This document shows, one piece after another, positions 19,915-31,273 of a stretch of 64,000 nt of DNA. The translations under genes were made by a program, and so were the position numbers. The stretch's first letter is position 1; every line of letters begins with the position of its first letter. The DNA is from Massilia sp. Leaf139 (GTDB lineage: Bacteria > Pseudomonadota > Gammaproteobacteria > Burkholderiales > Burkholderiaceae_D): the NCBI RefSeq assembly GCF_001424165.1, contig NZ_LMOJ01000001.1:213194-277193 (forward strand), in the 5' to 3' direction. A model generated the notes under the pieces. The model searched no databases. It worked only from the letters and a program-made list of their open reading frames with translations, and was not told the origin of the DNA.

Positions 19915-20337
19915 ATGTCCGAAGCGATAACAAAGCAGCAAAAGAGAGGACAGCCGATCCGTAATATCCACATTACGGACATCACGTTGAAGTATCGCCA
20001 GCCGCCGTCGGCGATCGTATCGATCCTGCACCGCATCAGCGGGTTCGTCCTGTTCCTGATGCTGCCGTTCCTGCTCTACCTGCTGCAGGAAAGCCTGCGT
20101 TCGGAAATCTCGTATTACCACTTCGGCGGCATCGTCGACAACGCCTTCACCAAGATCATCCTGCTGGGACTGATCTGGGCCTACGCGCACCATTTCACCG
20201 CCGGTATCCGCCACCTGTTCATGGACAATCACATGGCCCTGGACAAGGACGCCGCCCAGAAGACCGCACGCTGGGTGCTGGTCATCAGCCTGGTTTTGAC
20301 CGCCCTCTGTGGCCTGAAACTGTTCGGAGTATTCTAA
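19915..20337 (+). CDS. sdhC: succinate dehydrogenase cytochrome b556 subunit
   Basis: 140 residues with three hydrophobic helices (about 34-58, 77-97 and 117-138). The SdhC signature SILHRISG is at 36-43; heme-ligand candidates are H92 and H93 in AYAHHFTAG. It anchors the succinate dehydrogenase complex in the inner membrane and takes part in quinone reduction. GGGAGG precedes the ATG. First gene of sdhCDAB; the 209-base gap upstream should contain the promoter, with no motif I can name. Confidence 0.95.
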   Translation: MSEAITKQQKRGQPIRNIHITDITLKYRQPPSAIVSILHRISGFVLFLMLPFLLYLLQESLRSEISYYHFGGIVDNAFTKIILLGLIWAYAHHFTAGIRHLFMDNHMALDKDAAQKTARWVLVISLVLTALCGLKLFGVF

Positions 20338-20339
20338 TT

Positions 20340-20708
20340 ATGGCAAGCAAGAATAATATCGGCCAGCGCCGCCTCGTCGTCGGCGCCCACTATGGTGTGC
20401 GCGACTGGCTGGCGCAGCGCGTGACCGCCATCCTGATGGTGGTGTACACCCTGATCTTGTTGGGCACCTTCCTGACTGCACAAAATTTCACTTACGAAGG
20501 CTGGGCGTCGCTGTTCTCGCGCCAGTGGTTCAAGCTCTTCTCCCTCGTGACCTTCCTCGGCCTGTACTACCACGTCTGGGTCGGCGTCCGTGACATCTGG
20601 ATGGACTACGTCAAAAACGCCGGTATCAAGCTGGCCTTGCAGTTCGCTACCGTGCTCTGGCTGCTGGCCTGCGCCGCCTGGACTGTGCAAATTCTCTGGA
20701 GTGTGTAA
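20340..20708 (+). CDS. sdhD: succinate dehydrogenase hydrophobic anchor subunit
   Basis: 122 residues, three membrane helices. The conserved [15 protein letters not shown] stretch holds the histidine (H78) and the D-Y pair (D89-Y90) expected at the heme and quinone sites. Starts 2 bases after sdhC and ends 2 bases before sdhA, so the genes are translationally close-coupled. Confidence 0.94.
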   Translation: MASKNNIGQRRLVVGAHYGVRDWLAQRVTAILMVVYTLILLGTFLTAQNFTYEGWASLFSRQWFKLFSLVTFLGLYYHVWVGVRDIWMDYVKNAGIKLALQFATVLWLLACAAWTVQILWSV

Positions 20709-20710
20709 TC

Positions 20711-22492
<1,782 letters not shown>

Positions 22493-22545
22493 ATATTGTT
22501 ACGGTTCGGGGCAGTGCCCCGGGCTCAAGAAAACATAGGTAAAAC

Positions 22546-23256
22546 ATGGCACGCACAGTCCACCTGAAGATCTACCGCTACGATCCGGACAAGGATTCGA
22601 AGCCTTACATGCAAGACGTCACCGTCGAACTGAAAGACACCGACAAGATGCTGCTCGACGCACTGCAGCGCATCAAGTCGGACGTCGACGATTCGCTGGC
22701 CCTGCGCCGCTCGTGCCGCGAAGGCGTCTGCGGTTCGGACGCGATGAACATCAATGGCAAGAACGGTCTCGCCTGCACCACCAACCTGAACGAACTGACC
22801 CAGCCGATCGTGCTGCGTCCGCTGCCGGGCCTGCCGGTCGTGCGCGACCTGATCGTCGACATGACCCAGTTCTTCAAGCAGTACCACTCGGTCAAGCCGT
22901 TCCTGATCAACGACTCGATCAAGCCGGAAAAAGAACGCCTGCAGTCGCCGGAAGAGCGCGAAGAGCTCGACGGCCTGTACGAGTGCATCCTGTGCGCCTG
23001 CTGCTCGACCTCATGCCCGTCGTTCTGGTGGAATCCGGACAAGTTCGTCGGCCCGGCCGGCCTGCTGCAGGCCTACCGCTTCATCGCCGACTCGCGCGAC
23101 GAAGCCACCAACGAGCGCCTGGACAACCTGGAAGACCCGTACCGCCTGTTCCGCTGCCACTCGATCATGAACTGCACGGACGTCTGCCCGAAGGGCCTGA
23201 ATCCGAACAAGGCGATCGGCAAGATCAAGGAATTGCTGGTTCGCCGCGCAATCTAA
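22546..23256 (+). CDS. sdhB: succinate dehydrogenase iron-sulfur subunit
   Basis: 236 residues. Plant-type [2Fe-2S] cysteines in [11 protein letters not shown] and LACTTN; [4Fe-4S] and [3Fe-4S] cysteines in [16 protein letters not shown] and [17 protein letters not shown]. Carries electrons from SdhA to quinone. It is followed by a 285-base gap that holds a palindromic repeat pair before sdhE. Confidence 0.98.
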   Translation: MARTVHLKIYRYDPDKDSKPYMQDVTVELKDTDKMLLDALQRIKSDVDDSLALRRSCREGVCGSDAMNINGKNGLACTTNLNELTQPIVLRPLPGLPVVRDLIVDMTQFFKQYHSVKPFLINDSIKPEKERLQSPEEREELDGLYECILCACCSTSCPSFWWNPDKFVGPAGLLQAYRFIADSRDEATNERLDNLEDPYRLFRCHSIMNCTDVCPKGLNPNKAIGKIKELLVRRAI

Positions 23257-23297
23257 GTTGGTCGTTCGCGGCTGGCGCAGTCATGCTGGCCGTGAAC

Positions 23298-23404
23298 GCG
23301 TGGGCACGGGGCGCCCACCCTACGTTACGCAACGGCCGACGTTTCAACAAGCGTACGAGCAATCGCGACGCGTAGTTGTAGGGTGGGCGCCCCGTGCCCA
23401 CGTG
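23298..23404. repeat. inverted pair of palindromic repeats (family 1) inside the sdh operon
   Basis: Copy one (23298-23324) reads GCGTGGGCACGG / GGCGCCCACCCTACG; copy two (23378-23404) is its reverse complement in arrangement, GTAGGGTGGGCGCC / CCGTGCCCACGTGG. They are 53 bases apart, so the RNA could fold into two hairpins or one long one between sdhB and sdhE. The gap 23257-23541 shows nothing else recognisable. Confidence 0.85.
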
Positions 23405-23541
23405 GTACACCGCATGCAAGCGCAATTTCGGATATCCTCCCCCGCATTGCGCCCAAAGTATTGCAATAAATACAGTAGAAGTACGGTACTGCCCATTCCG
23501 GGCAGCCGGAGTATAGTGTTGACCCAACAACGGACTCTAGA

Positions 23542-23805
23542 GTGACGCATCAATCCGACCCCGCCAACCGTGCCCGCCTGCGCTGGCGTGCACGCCGTGG
23601 ACTGCTCGAAAACGACCTGATCCTCACGCGCTTCCTCGATGCGCACGAGGCGGATCTGAGCGATGACGAGGTCGATGCGCTGACCCGCTTGCTCGACCTG
23701 GCGGACAATCCGCTGATGGATCTGCTGCTGGCACGCGCCGAGCCCGAAGGCGAAGTCGACCTGCCGCACGTGCACGCCTTGCTGGCGCGCCTGCGTCAAG
23801 CGTGA
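23542..23805 (+). CDS. sdhE: FAD assembly factor SdhE
   Basis: 87 residues, all-helical family DUF339. The defining R-G-x-x-E motif is present ([14 protein letters not shown]). It promotes covalent attachment of FAD to SdhA in the cytoplasm. The start is a GTG with only a weak ribosome site. Placed between sdhB and gltA, as in other Betaproteobacteria. Confidence 0.92.
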   Translation: MTHQSDPANRARLRWRARRGLLENDLILTRFLDAHEADLSDDEVDALTRLLDLADNPLMDLLLARAEPEGEVDLPHVHALLARLRQA

Positions 23806-23861
23806 GCGAGACACCGGTTTCGTTTTACTATTTTAAGATCCACTCCCAAGAAGGAAGTGCC

Positions 23862-25163
<1,302 letters not shown>

Positions 25164-25187
25164 TACCGTTTAGGCGGTTTGATGAAG

Positions 25188-25211
25188 AAGCGGGCTACGG
25201 CCCGCTTTTTT
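25188..25211 (+). terminator. terminator of the sdh-gltA operon
   Basis: AAGCGGGC, TACG loop, GCCCGCTT followed by four more T: an 8-bp stem 25 bases after the gltA stop. Confidence 0.93.
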
Positions 25212-25645
25212 CGTTAACCGTCGTGTGGTTGACGAATGGGGTGATGTGGCTATACTGAGGTTTGGCCGTTGACGGCTTTGCGGTATGCAAGTTGTGTACC
25301 GCGTGGGGTCATGGGGGCCAATGGCCGCCATGACGGCTCTTCTTCGGAGAGCCCCCCCTACGATTATTGGTTTGCGACCTTCATTATGAATTCATCGAGC
25401 TACTGCCTGCAGCTTTGTGGTTCGCCCCTGAACGAGGGAGGTCGTCGTTCGTCCGTGCCGTTCGTCTGCACGCCGCCGGCGTGCGTGCGAGATCTCGCCT
25501 GGCTCTATCGGGCTCGGTGAGGATTTCGGCCGGCCTCGCGCCATCCGTCCTCCCGAGCCTCCTCCACCGCATCGACCTTCTTCCGCAGCGCGCGGAGGAT
25601 TTCCCTTTTGCCGGCCGCACCATGCGGCCACACATGGAGTACATC
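25212..25645. other. 434-base gap before rnk with a degenerate repeat
   Basis: Holds a family 1 repeat at 25301-25362 and a GC-rich leader with several short inverted repeats (for example GGCCGC / GCGGCC around 25612-25628). I see no gene. Short open frames are not supported by ribosome sites. The rnk promoter must lie here. Confidence 0.5.
25301..25362. repeat. palindromic repeat family 1, degenerate copy
   Basis: Starts GCGTGGGG, holds an imperfect hairpin GTCATGGGGGCC / GGCCGCCATGAC and a small GGCTCT / GGAGCC-like hairpin, and ends CCCCCCTACG. Same ends as the other copies, core unrelated. Confidence 0.6.
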
Positions 25646-26053
25646 ATGAGACCACCGATCGTCGTTTCCTCGCTCGACATGGAGCGCCTTGAAGACCTGC
25701 TCGATTCGCTGCCCGCCGCCCAGGCCGGCGTGCGCGCGACCCTGCTGGACGAACTGGCGCGCGCCGAGCTGGTCGAGCCCCACGACATGCCGCAGGATGT
25801 CGTCACCATGAATTCGCGCGTGCGCTTCGTGCTCGATGACGCGCCCCGGGAATTCGACATGCTGCTGGCCTACCCGAAGGATGTCGACGGCGCGCCCGAC
25901 AAGCTGTCGGTACTGACGCCCGTCGGCAGCGCGCTGCTGGGACTGAAGGTGGGCGACAGCATCGACTGGACGCGGCCGGACGGCGCGCGCTTCGACGTCA
26001 CCGTGCGCGAGATCGTCTACCAGCCGGAGCGGGCCGGCGAGCTGCACCGCTGA
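25646..26053 (+). CDS. rnk: nucleoside diphosphate kinase regulator (GreA/GreB C-terminal-domain family)
   Basis: 135 residues. N-terminus RPPIVVSSLDMERLEDLLDSL is Rnk-like, and the C-terminal FKBP-like domain has DKLSVLTPVGSALLGLKVGDSIDW, the GreA/Rnk signature. GGAG is 7 bases before ATG 25646; an ATG at 25634 is in frame but less likely. Rnk binds RNA polymerase near the secondary channel and affects NTP pools. Stand-alone gene. Confidence 0.9.
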   Translation: MRPPIVVSSLDMERLEDLLDSLPAAQAGVRATLLDELARAELVEPHDMPQDVVTMNSRVRFVLDDAPREFDMLLAYPKDVDGAPDKLSVLTPVGSALLGLKVGDSIDWTRPDGARFDVTVREIVYQPERAGELHR

Positions 26054-26062
26054 GCGGGCGAT

Positions 26063-26443
26063 TCAGCGGCAGACGCCGCGCAGCTTGGCCACGGCGATGA
26101 AGGGCAGGGCGAGTACGCCGTTCAGGAAAAAGGTGGGTTGATTGCGCAGACCGTCGGCATGCAGGCAGTCGGGCAGGCGTGCACCTGCGAAATCCCGGGC
26201 GAAGCCTTCGTAGGGCGTGGCGCTCAGGATCTGGCCGTCTCGCCGACGGGTGCGCTCGGTGTCTGCCGGCGCGGCGGCGATCGCGGCGCGGATCGTGTCC
26301 TTGTCCAGCCGATGACGGAGAGGAAGCTGTAGCGCCAGCTTCGTGGCCGGCGCCGCCTCCTCCGGTTGCGCGGGCGCCGCCGCTTCCGGCGCTGCATGGG
26401 CCAGGAGAGGCAAACTGAGCACGCAGAACAGGAGTGAGCGCAT
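26063..26443 (-). CDS. small exported hypothetical protein
   Basis: 126 residues from ATG 26443. Signal peptide MRSLLFCVLSLPLLAHAAP, a Pro/Ala-rich linker, then a short domain with two cysteines (LPDCLHADG and the final GVCR), which could form a disulfide in the periplasm. No family recognised. It faces rnk, with only 9 bases between the stops. Confidence 0.6.
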   Translation of the reverse strand: MRSLLFCVLSLPLLAHAAPEAAAPAQPEEAAPATKLALQLPLRHRLDKDTIRAAIAAAPADTERTRRRDGQILSATPYEGFARDFAGARLPDCLHADGLRNQPTFFLNGVLALPFIAVAKLRGVCR

Positions 26444-26564
26444 GGCGGCTGGAAAATGTGATGTTGCCAAATGTATACCTCAATTGTAAATGTTTGGCAA
26501 TTTGAACACTTGGTTACATATGGCTGTGTAGAATGTGATTTTCCAGTCAACATTCAGCACACTC

Positions 26565-27059
26565 ATGAAACGTTTGTTGCTCGCCTGCTCGCTGCTGCTG
26601 TGCGCCCTCGTGGCGCACGCCGATCCTGTGCTGAAGAAGCAGGTGAACGCCTTCGTCGACCGCTGGCATAGCGACGCCGCGCATGCGCGTCCGGCCTATT
26701 TCGACAAGATCGCCAAGGACGGCATCTATATCGGCACCGACAAGAGCGAGCGCTGGCGCCGCGACGAGTTCAAGGCATGGGCCAAGCCCCATTTCAAGCG
26801 CAAGTCGGCCTGGGCCTTCAAGACGCTGCGCCGCAACGTGTATTTTTCGGACGACCGGTCGGTCATCTGGTTCGACGAGCTGCTCGACACGCAGATGGGC
26901 ATCTGCCAGGCCAGCGGCGTCATGCGCCGCAAGGGCGACAGCTTCGAGATCGTTCACTACCAGCTGTCGATGGCGGTGCCGAACGAGGTCGGCAGCCAGG
27001 TGACACGCCTGATTCGCGATTTCGAGGAGAAGGATGGCTGGAAGGGCGGCCCTAGATAG
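26565..27059 (+). CDS. exported NTF2-like (SnoaL/DUF4440-type) protein
   Basis: 164 residues. Signal peptide MKRLLLACSLLLCALVAHA, then a single alpha-beta barrel domain: VNAFVDRWHSDAAHA helix, DGIYIGTDKSERWRRDEFKAWAKPHF and the strands VIWFDELLDTQMG and FEIVHYQLSMAVP. This pattern is typical of SnoaL_3 proteins of unknown ligand. A long repeat element follows the gene. Confidence 0.75.
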   Translation: MKRLLLACSLLLCALVAHADPVLKKQVNAFVDRWHSDAAHARPAYFDKIAKDGIYIGTDKSERWRRDEFKAWAKPHFKRKSAWAFKTLRRNVYFSDDRSVIWFDELLDTQMGICQASGVMRRKGDSFEIVHYQLSMAVPNEVGSQVTRLIRDFEEKDGWKGGPR

Positions 27060-27094
27060 GCCCTGTGGTATCGTGTGGCCCCGTTCCACTCTAC

Positions 27095-27193
27095 GAGCGT
27101 GTGAAAAAATCGCCATGGCGGCGTTGCATCGCCTTGCCGTAGCCCGTACTGTCTGCGGCGATGCGCCTTGCCCTGACGATTTTTCACACGCTC
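27095..27193. repeat. 99-base nested inverted-repeat element (family 2, copy A)
   Basis: Outer arms GAGCGTGTGAAAAAATCG and CGATTTTTCACACGCTC (17 of 18 pair); middle stem GCATCGCC / GGCGATGC; inner part contains CCCGTACT. The nested layout resembles the 40964-41085 element, and the outer arms recur in the 15880-15930 terminator. No coding capacity. It lies between the NTF2-like gene and gluQ. Confidence 0.75.
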
Positions 27194-27206
27194 TACCTGT
27201 AACACC

Positions 27207-28100
27207 GTGAGCACCACCTACATCGGCCGTTTTGCGCCATCCCCCACCGGCCCGCTGCACGCCGGTTCGCTGGTCGCGGCCGTGGCCAGCTATCTCGACG
27301 CACGTGCCCATGGGGGCGAGTGGCTGGTGCGCATCGAGGACATCGACGAAGGCCGTAGCGTCCCCGGCGCGGATGGGGCCATCCTCGCGCTGCTCGATTC
27401 GCTCGGCATGCACTCGGATCGCGAAGTGGTGTGGCAGAGCCGCCGCAAAGCCCTCTACGCGGCGGCGGCCGAGCGCCTCGGTGCGCATGCCTACCCCTGC
27501 GGCTGCAATCGCCGCGAGATCCTCGATTCGCGCCTGGGCGTTGCGCCCGACGGCGCGGCCATCTATCCGGGCACCTGCCGCCATGGCCTCGCGCCCGGAC
27601 GCGGCATGCGCAGCCTGCGCCTGCGCGTGCCCGAGCCCGGCGCGGACGCGATCTCCTTCGTCGACCGCTTCGCCGGCCCGATGACCCAGCACCTGGCGAG
27701 CGAGTCGGGCGACTTCGTTCTCAAGCGCGCCGACGGCTATTGGGCCTACCAGCTGGCGGTGGTGGTCGACGACGCCGAGCAGGGCGTGACCGACATCGTA
27801 CGCGGCTTTGATCTGATCGATTCGACGGCGCGCCAGATCTACCTGCAGCGCGTATTGGGCGTGCCGACGCCGCGCTACCTTCACGTGCCGGTCGTGCGCA
27901 ACGAGCACGGCGAAAAGCTGTCGAAGCAGACCGGCGCGCTGGCCGTGCTGCCTGGGGACGAAACGGCGGCGGTCCAGGCCTTGCTCGCCGCCGCGCGTTT
28001 CCTGGGCCTGCCCCTGGAGCGGCCGGACTCGCTCGCCGCCTTCTGGGCGGCGGCGATCCCCGCCTGGTCGCGCCTGCTGGACGAGCGCGGCGCGCGTTAG
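27207..28100 (+). CDS. gluQ: glutamyl-Q tRNA(Asp) synthetase
   Basis: 297 residues, lacking the anticodon-binding domain of GltX, as expected. HIGH-type motif PTGPLHAGSLVAAVASY; KMSKS-type motif EKLSKQTG; zinc-site residues C-G-C in AYPCGCNRRE with the later PGTCRHG. It activates glutamate and attaches it to queuosine at position 34 of tRNA-Asp. Starts with GTG 14 bases after the repeat element. Its stop overlaps the stop of the converging PEP-CTERM gene. Confidence 0.93.
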   Translation: MSTTYIGRFAPSPTGPLHAGSLVAAVASYLDARAHGGEWLVRIEDIDEGRSVPGADGAILALLDSLGMHSDREVVWQSRRKALYAAAAERLGAHAYPCGCNRREILDSRLGVAPDGAAIYPGTCRHGLAPGRGMRSLRLRVPEPGADAISFVDRFAGPMTQHLASESGDFVLKRADGYWAYQLAVVVDDAEQGVTDIVRGFDLIDSTARQIYLQRVLGVPTPRYLHVPVVRNEHGEKLSKQTGALAVLPGDETAAVQALLAAARFLGLPLERPDSLAAFWAAAIPAWSRLLDERGAR

Positions 28101-28687
28101 CGCACCCCGGCGCGGCGCCGCGCCATCAGCCCCATCCCCGCCAGCCCCAGCCCGAGCATGCCCCAGGTCGCCGGTTCCGGAATCGGCGCCGCCACCAGGA
28201 AGCCGCGGATTTCGCCGGCCGGAAACTCGGTCGTATGGATGTTCAGGTAAACCGTATTCGCGGTGATGGCATCGATCAGCGCCGTGCTGGCCGCAGCCGG
28301 CGTGCCGCCGAATGCGGCCAGGAAATCCGGCGCGTAGATCGAGGCATCGGTCAGATCGAAGGCTTGCGAATACAGGCCGTTGGTCACCCCGGTCGGGAAG
28401 TCGTCGAAGGGCAGGGCGATCGGAGCGGTGCCGGTGAAGGCGGCGGTGGTGCAGCAGTGGATGTGGGCGGCCACGACGGTGCCCAGCAGGTCGCGAAAGG
28501 GCACCTCGGCACGCATCAGGTTGCCGTCGATCTCGAAGCTGGCGACGCTCGAGCCGGGCGAGCCGTTCGGCGGGCTTTCCGCCGGGCCGCTGGCCACGGC
28601 CTTGATGATCGTCGTCTGGGCCTGGCTGGCCGCGGGCACGAGCGCGAGCGCCGCCGCCAGCGCCAGCAGGGACAAGTTCTGTTTCAT
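28097..28687 (-). CDS. CHRD-domain PEP-CTERM protein
   Basis: 196 residues. Signal peptide at 1-23 (LALAAALALVPAASQA); CHRD domain with AEVPFRDLLG, AHIHC and NIHTTEFPAGEIRGFL; C-terminal sorting tail PIPEPATWGMLGLGLAGMG followed by an Arg-rich end, the signal recognised by exosortase/EpsH systems. The mature protein should be processed at the envelope and released or displayed. AGGAGG precedes ATG 28687. The final codons overlap the gluQ stop on the other strand by 4 bases. No exosortase gene is in the window. Confidence 0.9.
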   Translation of the reverse strand: MKQNLSLLALAAALALVPAASQAQTTIIKAVASGPAESPPNGSPGSSVASFEIDGNLMRAEVPFRDLLGTVVAAHIHCCTTAAFTGTAPIALPFDDFPTGVTNGLYSQAFDLTDASIYAPDFLAAFGGTPAAASTALIDAITANTVYLNIHTTEFPAGEIRGFLVAAPIPEPATWGMLGLGLAGMGLMARRRAGVR

Positions 28688-28904
28688 GGCAGACCTCCTG
28701 ATTAGGAAAGAATCCAACGCGCCACGCCGTGACGCTGCCGAAAAAATTAGCACATGAATGGACGACGTCCCACACGGTACGGATGGGCAGGAGCCGCTGA
28801 GCAATAAGCACTCAGGGAAATGGAACGAGCGAAAAAATGCGCGGAATGTGATACGGATTCCAGGGCATTCGCCCCAGGGTGAATCATGTCGACGGCCAGG
28901 CCGC

Positions 28905-29384
28905 CTATTTCTTTTGCTGGATCGTGATCTCGCCGTCGGCCTCGAGGAAGGCGCATTGCATGTCCGCACGCGAACAGTCGGCTGCGCGCAGCGCCTGCTC
29001 CAGGTCGGATTCGGTGATGCGGCAGCGCTTGACGACTTTATCGAAGAACTGGCCGTCGCGCCCGATCAGCACCGCGGTGCCGTCGAGCATGATCGAGGCG
29101 CGCTTGCTGTAGGTGGAAAGCATGGCCACTGCCGTGTTCAGCACGATCAGCGTGGCCGCGACGATCAGCCCGCCGCCCACCGAATCGTCGCCGCCGGACA
29201 GGGAATTCGAGACCGCCTCCGACAGCAGCATCACCACCAGCAAATCGAAAGGCGTGAACTGGCCGACCGTGCGCCGGCCGGACAGGCGCACCATGACGAG
29301 CAGCGTCAGGTAGACGACCGCCCCGCGCACGATGAATTCCCACCACGCCAGATCCATATCGAACATGACCGCCCCATTGAACAT
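28905..29384 (-). CDS. DUF421 (YetF-type) membrane protein
   Basis: 159 residues. Two or three helices in the first 95 residues (AVVYLTLLVMVRLSGRRTVGQ, FDLLVVMLLSEAVSNSL and LIVAATLIVLNTAVAML), then the soluble YetF domain with GTAVLIGRDGQFFDKVVKRCRI. RRTVGQFTPFDLL is the family hallmark. Function unknown; Bacillus relatives are linked to sporulation and envelope stress. Start at 29384 or 29366; ribosome sites are weak for both. Confidence 0.85.
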   Translation of the reverse strand: MFNGAVMFDMDLAWWEFIVRGAVVYLTLLVMVRLSGRRTVGQFTPFDLLVVMLLSEAVSNSLSGGDDSVGGGLIVAATLIVLNTAVAMLSTYSKRASIMLDGTAVLIGRDGQFFDKVVKRCRITESDLEQALRAADCSRADMQCAFLEADGEITIQQKK

Positions 29385-29518
29385 ACGCTGATGGGGCCGA
29401 TTCTAATCATTTTGCTAACAAGATGCCGTCCGATACGCACCAGCCCCGCGCGCTCGTAACAAACACAGGCATATTCGGGAGAGGAGTATGCTTGCCTGGC
29501 TCTCGAGAGGAGGATCGC

Positions 29519-30775
29519 ATGGCAAGGCATCCTGGGATATTCCCTACATTCTTTCTGTCCGGCTTCGAATGCTCGAACTTCCTCTGGAAGGACAGGGTGC
29601 GGCGTAACCTGGTCGCGGAAACCGGGCACGACCGGCACGCCGCCGAGGACTACCGGATGCTGGCCGGCCTCGGCATCGCCGTCGCGCGCGAAGGGATTCC
29701 CTGGCCGTTGGTAGACCGCGGCGGCGCGTACGACTTTGCCATGCTCGATCCCTACATCGACGCCATGAACGCGGCGAAGGTCAGCCCGATCTGGGATCTC
29801 TGCCACTACGGCTACCCGGACGATCTCGATCCGTTCAGCGATGCCTTCACCGCGCGTTTCGCCGCCTACTGCCGCGCCGCCGCCGAATACGTGCTGCCGA
29901 AGGTGCGCGGCCCGCACTTTTTTACACCGATCAACGAAATCACCTTTTTCTCCTTTTGCGCCGGCGAGTGGGCCTGGGCCGCGCCCTACCGCTGCAGCCG
30001 CGAAGACCGACTGCGCCTGCGCCTGGCGCTGTGCCGGGCCGCGATTGCCGGCGTCAAGGCGATCCGCGAAGTCGATCCGGAAGCGCGCATGGTGCACATC
30101 GACCCGCTGGTACGGGTGGTGGCGCCGCGCGACCGTCCCGACCAGATCGAGGCCGCGCGCCACGAGACCGAAGTCGACACCTTCCTGGCCTGGGACATCA
30201 TCTGCGGCCGCGCCCATCCCGAATTCGGCGGGTCACCCGAGATCCTCGATATCGTCGGCGCCAACAACTATTCCTTCGGCCAGATGGAGTACCGCGAGAG
30301 CGGGCCGCACGCGGCCTTGGCGCCCGGCGACGAGCGCATCGCGCCCCTGTGCGACATGCTGCGCACGGTGTGGGAGCGCTACCGCCGGCCGATGATCATC
30401 GGCGAGACCAGCGGCTTCGGCCGCGGCCGCGCGGAGTGGCTGCGCGACGTGATGGGCGAAGCGCTGGCTGCCGTGCGGCTCGGCATGGATCTGCAGGGCA
30501 TCTGCCTGTTCCCCGCGGTGGACATGCCGGACTGGCACACGGGCGAGTGGCTGCACAACGGCATCTGCGACCTGGTCGAGCAAGTTGGCGAACCGAGCGG
30601 CGACTTGCGGCGGGTGCCCGATCAGGGCTATGTCGACGAGCTGCGCCGCTGGCAGAAGGAGCTGAACCGGGTCACCCGGCTGGACGAGGATCCCTATAGC
30701 GACCCGGTCGAATTGCAGGACGTGGTCGATGCGGCGCACCGGCTGAACATGCAGCCGGACCAGAACTGGCACTGA
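29519..30775 (+). CDS. GH1-like beta-glycosidase-family protein
   Basis: 418 residues, no signal peptide. The TIM-barrel catalytic pair is visible: N139-E140 in FTPINEITFF (acid/base) and E296 in MIIGETSGFG (nucleophile). FLSGFECSN at the start and VGANNYSFGQ before strand 7 match GH1-like proteins. It is shorter than standard beta-glucosidases and the family-1 signature is only partial, so the substrate is uncertain. GAGAGGAGG stands before ATG 29519. Stand-alone gene whose stop codon lies in a 14-bp tandem repeat. Confidence 0.75.
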   Translation: MARHPGIFPTFFLSGFECSNFLWKDRVRRNLVAETGHDRHAAEDYRMLAGLGIAVAREGIPWPLVDRGGAYDFAMLDPYIDAMNAAKVSPIWDLCHYGYPDDLDPFSDAFTARFAAYCRAAAEYVLPKVRGPHFFTPINEITFFSFCAGEWAWAAPYRCSREDRLRLRLALCRAAIAGVKAIREVDPEARMVHIDPLVRVVAPRDRPDQIEAARHETEVDTFLAWDIICGRAHPEFGGSPEILDIVGANNYSFGQMEYRESGPHAALAPGDERIAPLCDMLRTVWERYRRPMIIGETSGFGRGRAEWLRDVMGEALAAVRLGMDLQGICLFPAVDMPDWHTGEWLHNGICDLVEQVGEPSGDLRRVPDQGYVDELRRWQKELNRVTRLDEDPYSDPVELQDVVDAAHRLNMQPDQNWH

Positions 30776-30814
30776 GAAACTGGCACTGAGGAACTGGCGC
30801 TGAGAAACTGCGCT
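30764..30814 (+). repeat. 14-bp tandem repeat across a stop codon
   Basis: Three units of AACTGGCACTGAGA-type sequence plus a partial fourth. The first unit contains the stop codon of the GH1-like gene, and the others copy it out of the coding region. Confidence 0.85.
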
Positions 30815-30818
30815 TCCC

Positions 30819-31190
30819 TCAGCTGTCTTTCCTGTAGCTGCGCAGCTGGAACGCCATGCGGCCGTCGACCCGTTTGCACAGGCCGCTCATGGTTTCGCCC
30901 GGGCCGGGCGTGAAGCGCAGGCGGCTGCCGTCGGTCTTGCCGGCGCAGGCGGCGTGGGCCTCGGCCGGTACCTCGGGCAGCGGCGGCGGCGCCGGAATGG
31001 CCGCTGGCGGCGGCGGCGCGGGTGGGGCCGGCGGCGCGGGAAGATCGGATGGCATCGGCGGCGCCGGTGGCGCCGGTGGCGCAGGCGGGGCCGGCGGCGC
31101 GACGTAGGAAGACGTCCTCTCCTGGGCGGCCACGTCGGCGGCGCCGGCGCCGATCAGCAGGGCGGCGAAAAAGATGAAGCGAGCATGCAT
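30819..31190 (-). CDS. small exported proline-rich protein
   Basis: 123 residues. Signal peptide at about 1-22 (FFAALLIGAGAADVAAQ), a long Ala-Pro-rich tract of repeating APP units (about 31-75), then a compact domain with two cysteines (AACAGK and GLCKR). CAGGAGAACGAC precedes ATG 31190. It lies 83 bases after the response-regulator gene and is probably part of the same operon, so it may be an accessory or output of the two-component system in the periplasm. No family recognised. Confidence 0.7.
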   Translation of the reverse strand: MHARFIFFAALLIGAGAADVAAQERTSSYVAPPAPPAPPAPPAPPMPSDLPAPPAPPAPPPPAAIPAPPPLPEVPAEAHAACAGKTDGSRLRFTPGPGETMSGLCKRVDGRMAFQLRSYRKDS

Positions 31191-31273
31191 GTCGTTCTCC
31201 TGATGGTGAGGCGCCCAAGCTGGCGCCGACATGACGCATCATCCGCCGCGAATGTGGAGAAAGAATGGAGGCG

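Noticed and set aside
28758..29459. Plus-strand frame opposite the DUF421 gene
   Set aside because: DUF421 hallmarks are on the minus strand; the plus product is low complexity and starts in an intergenic gap.
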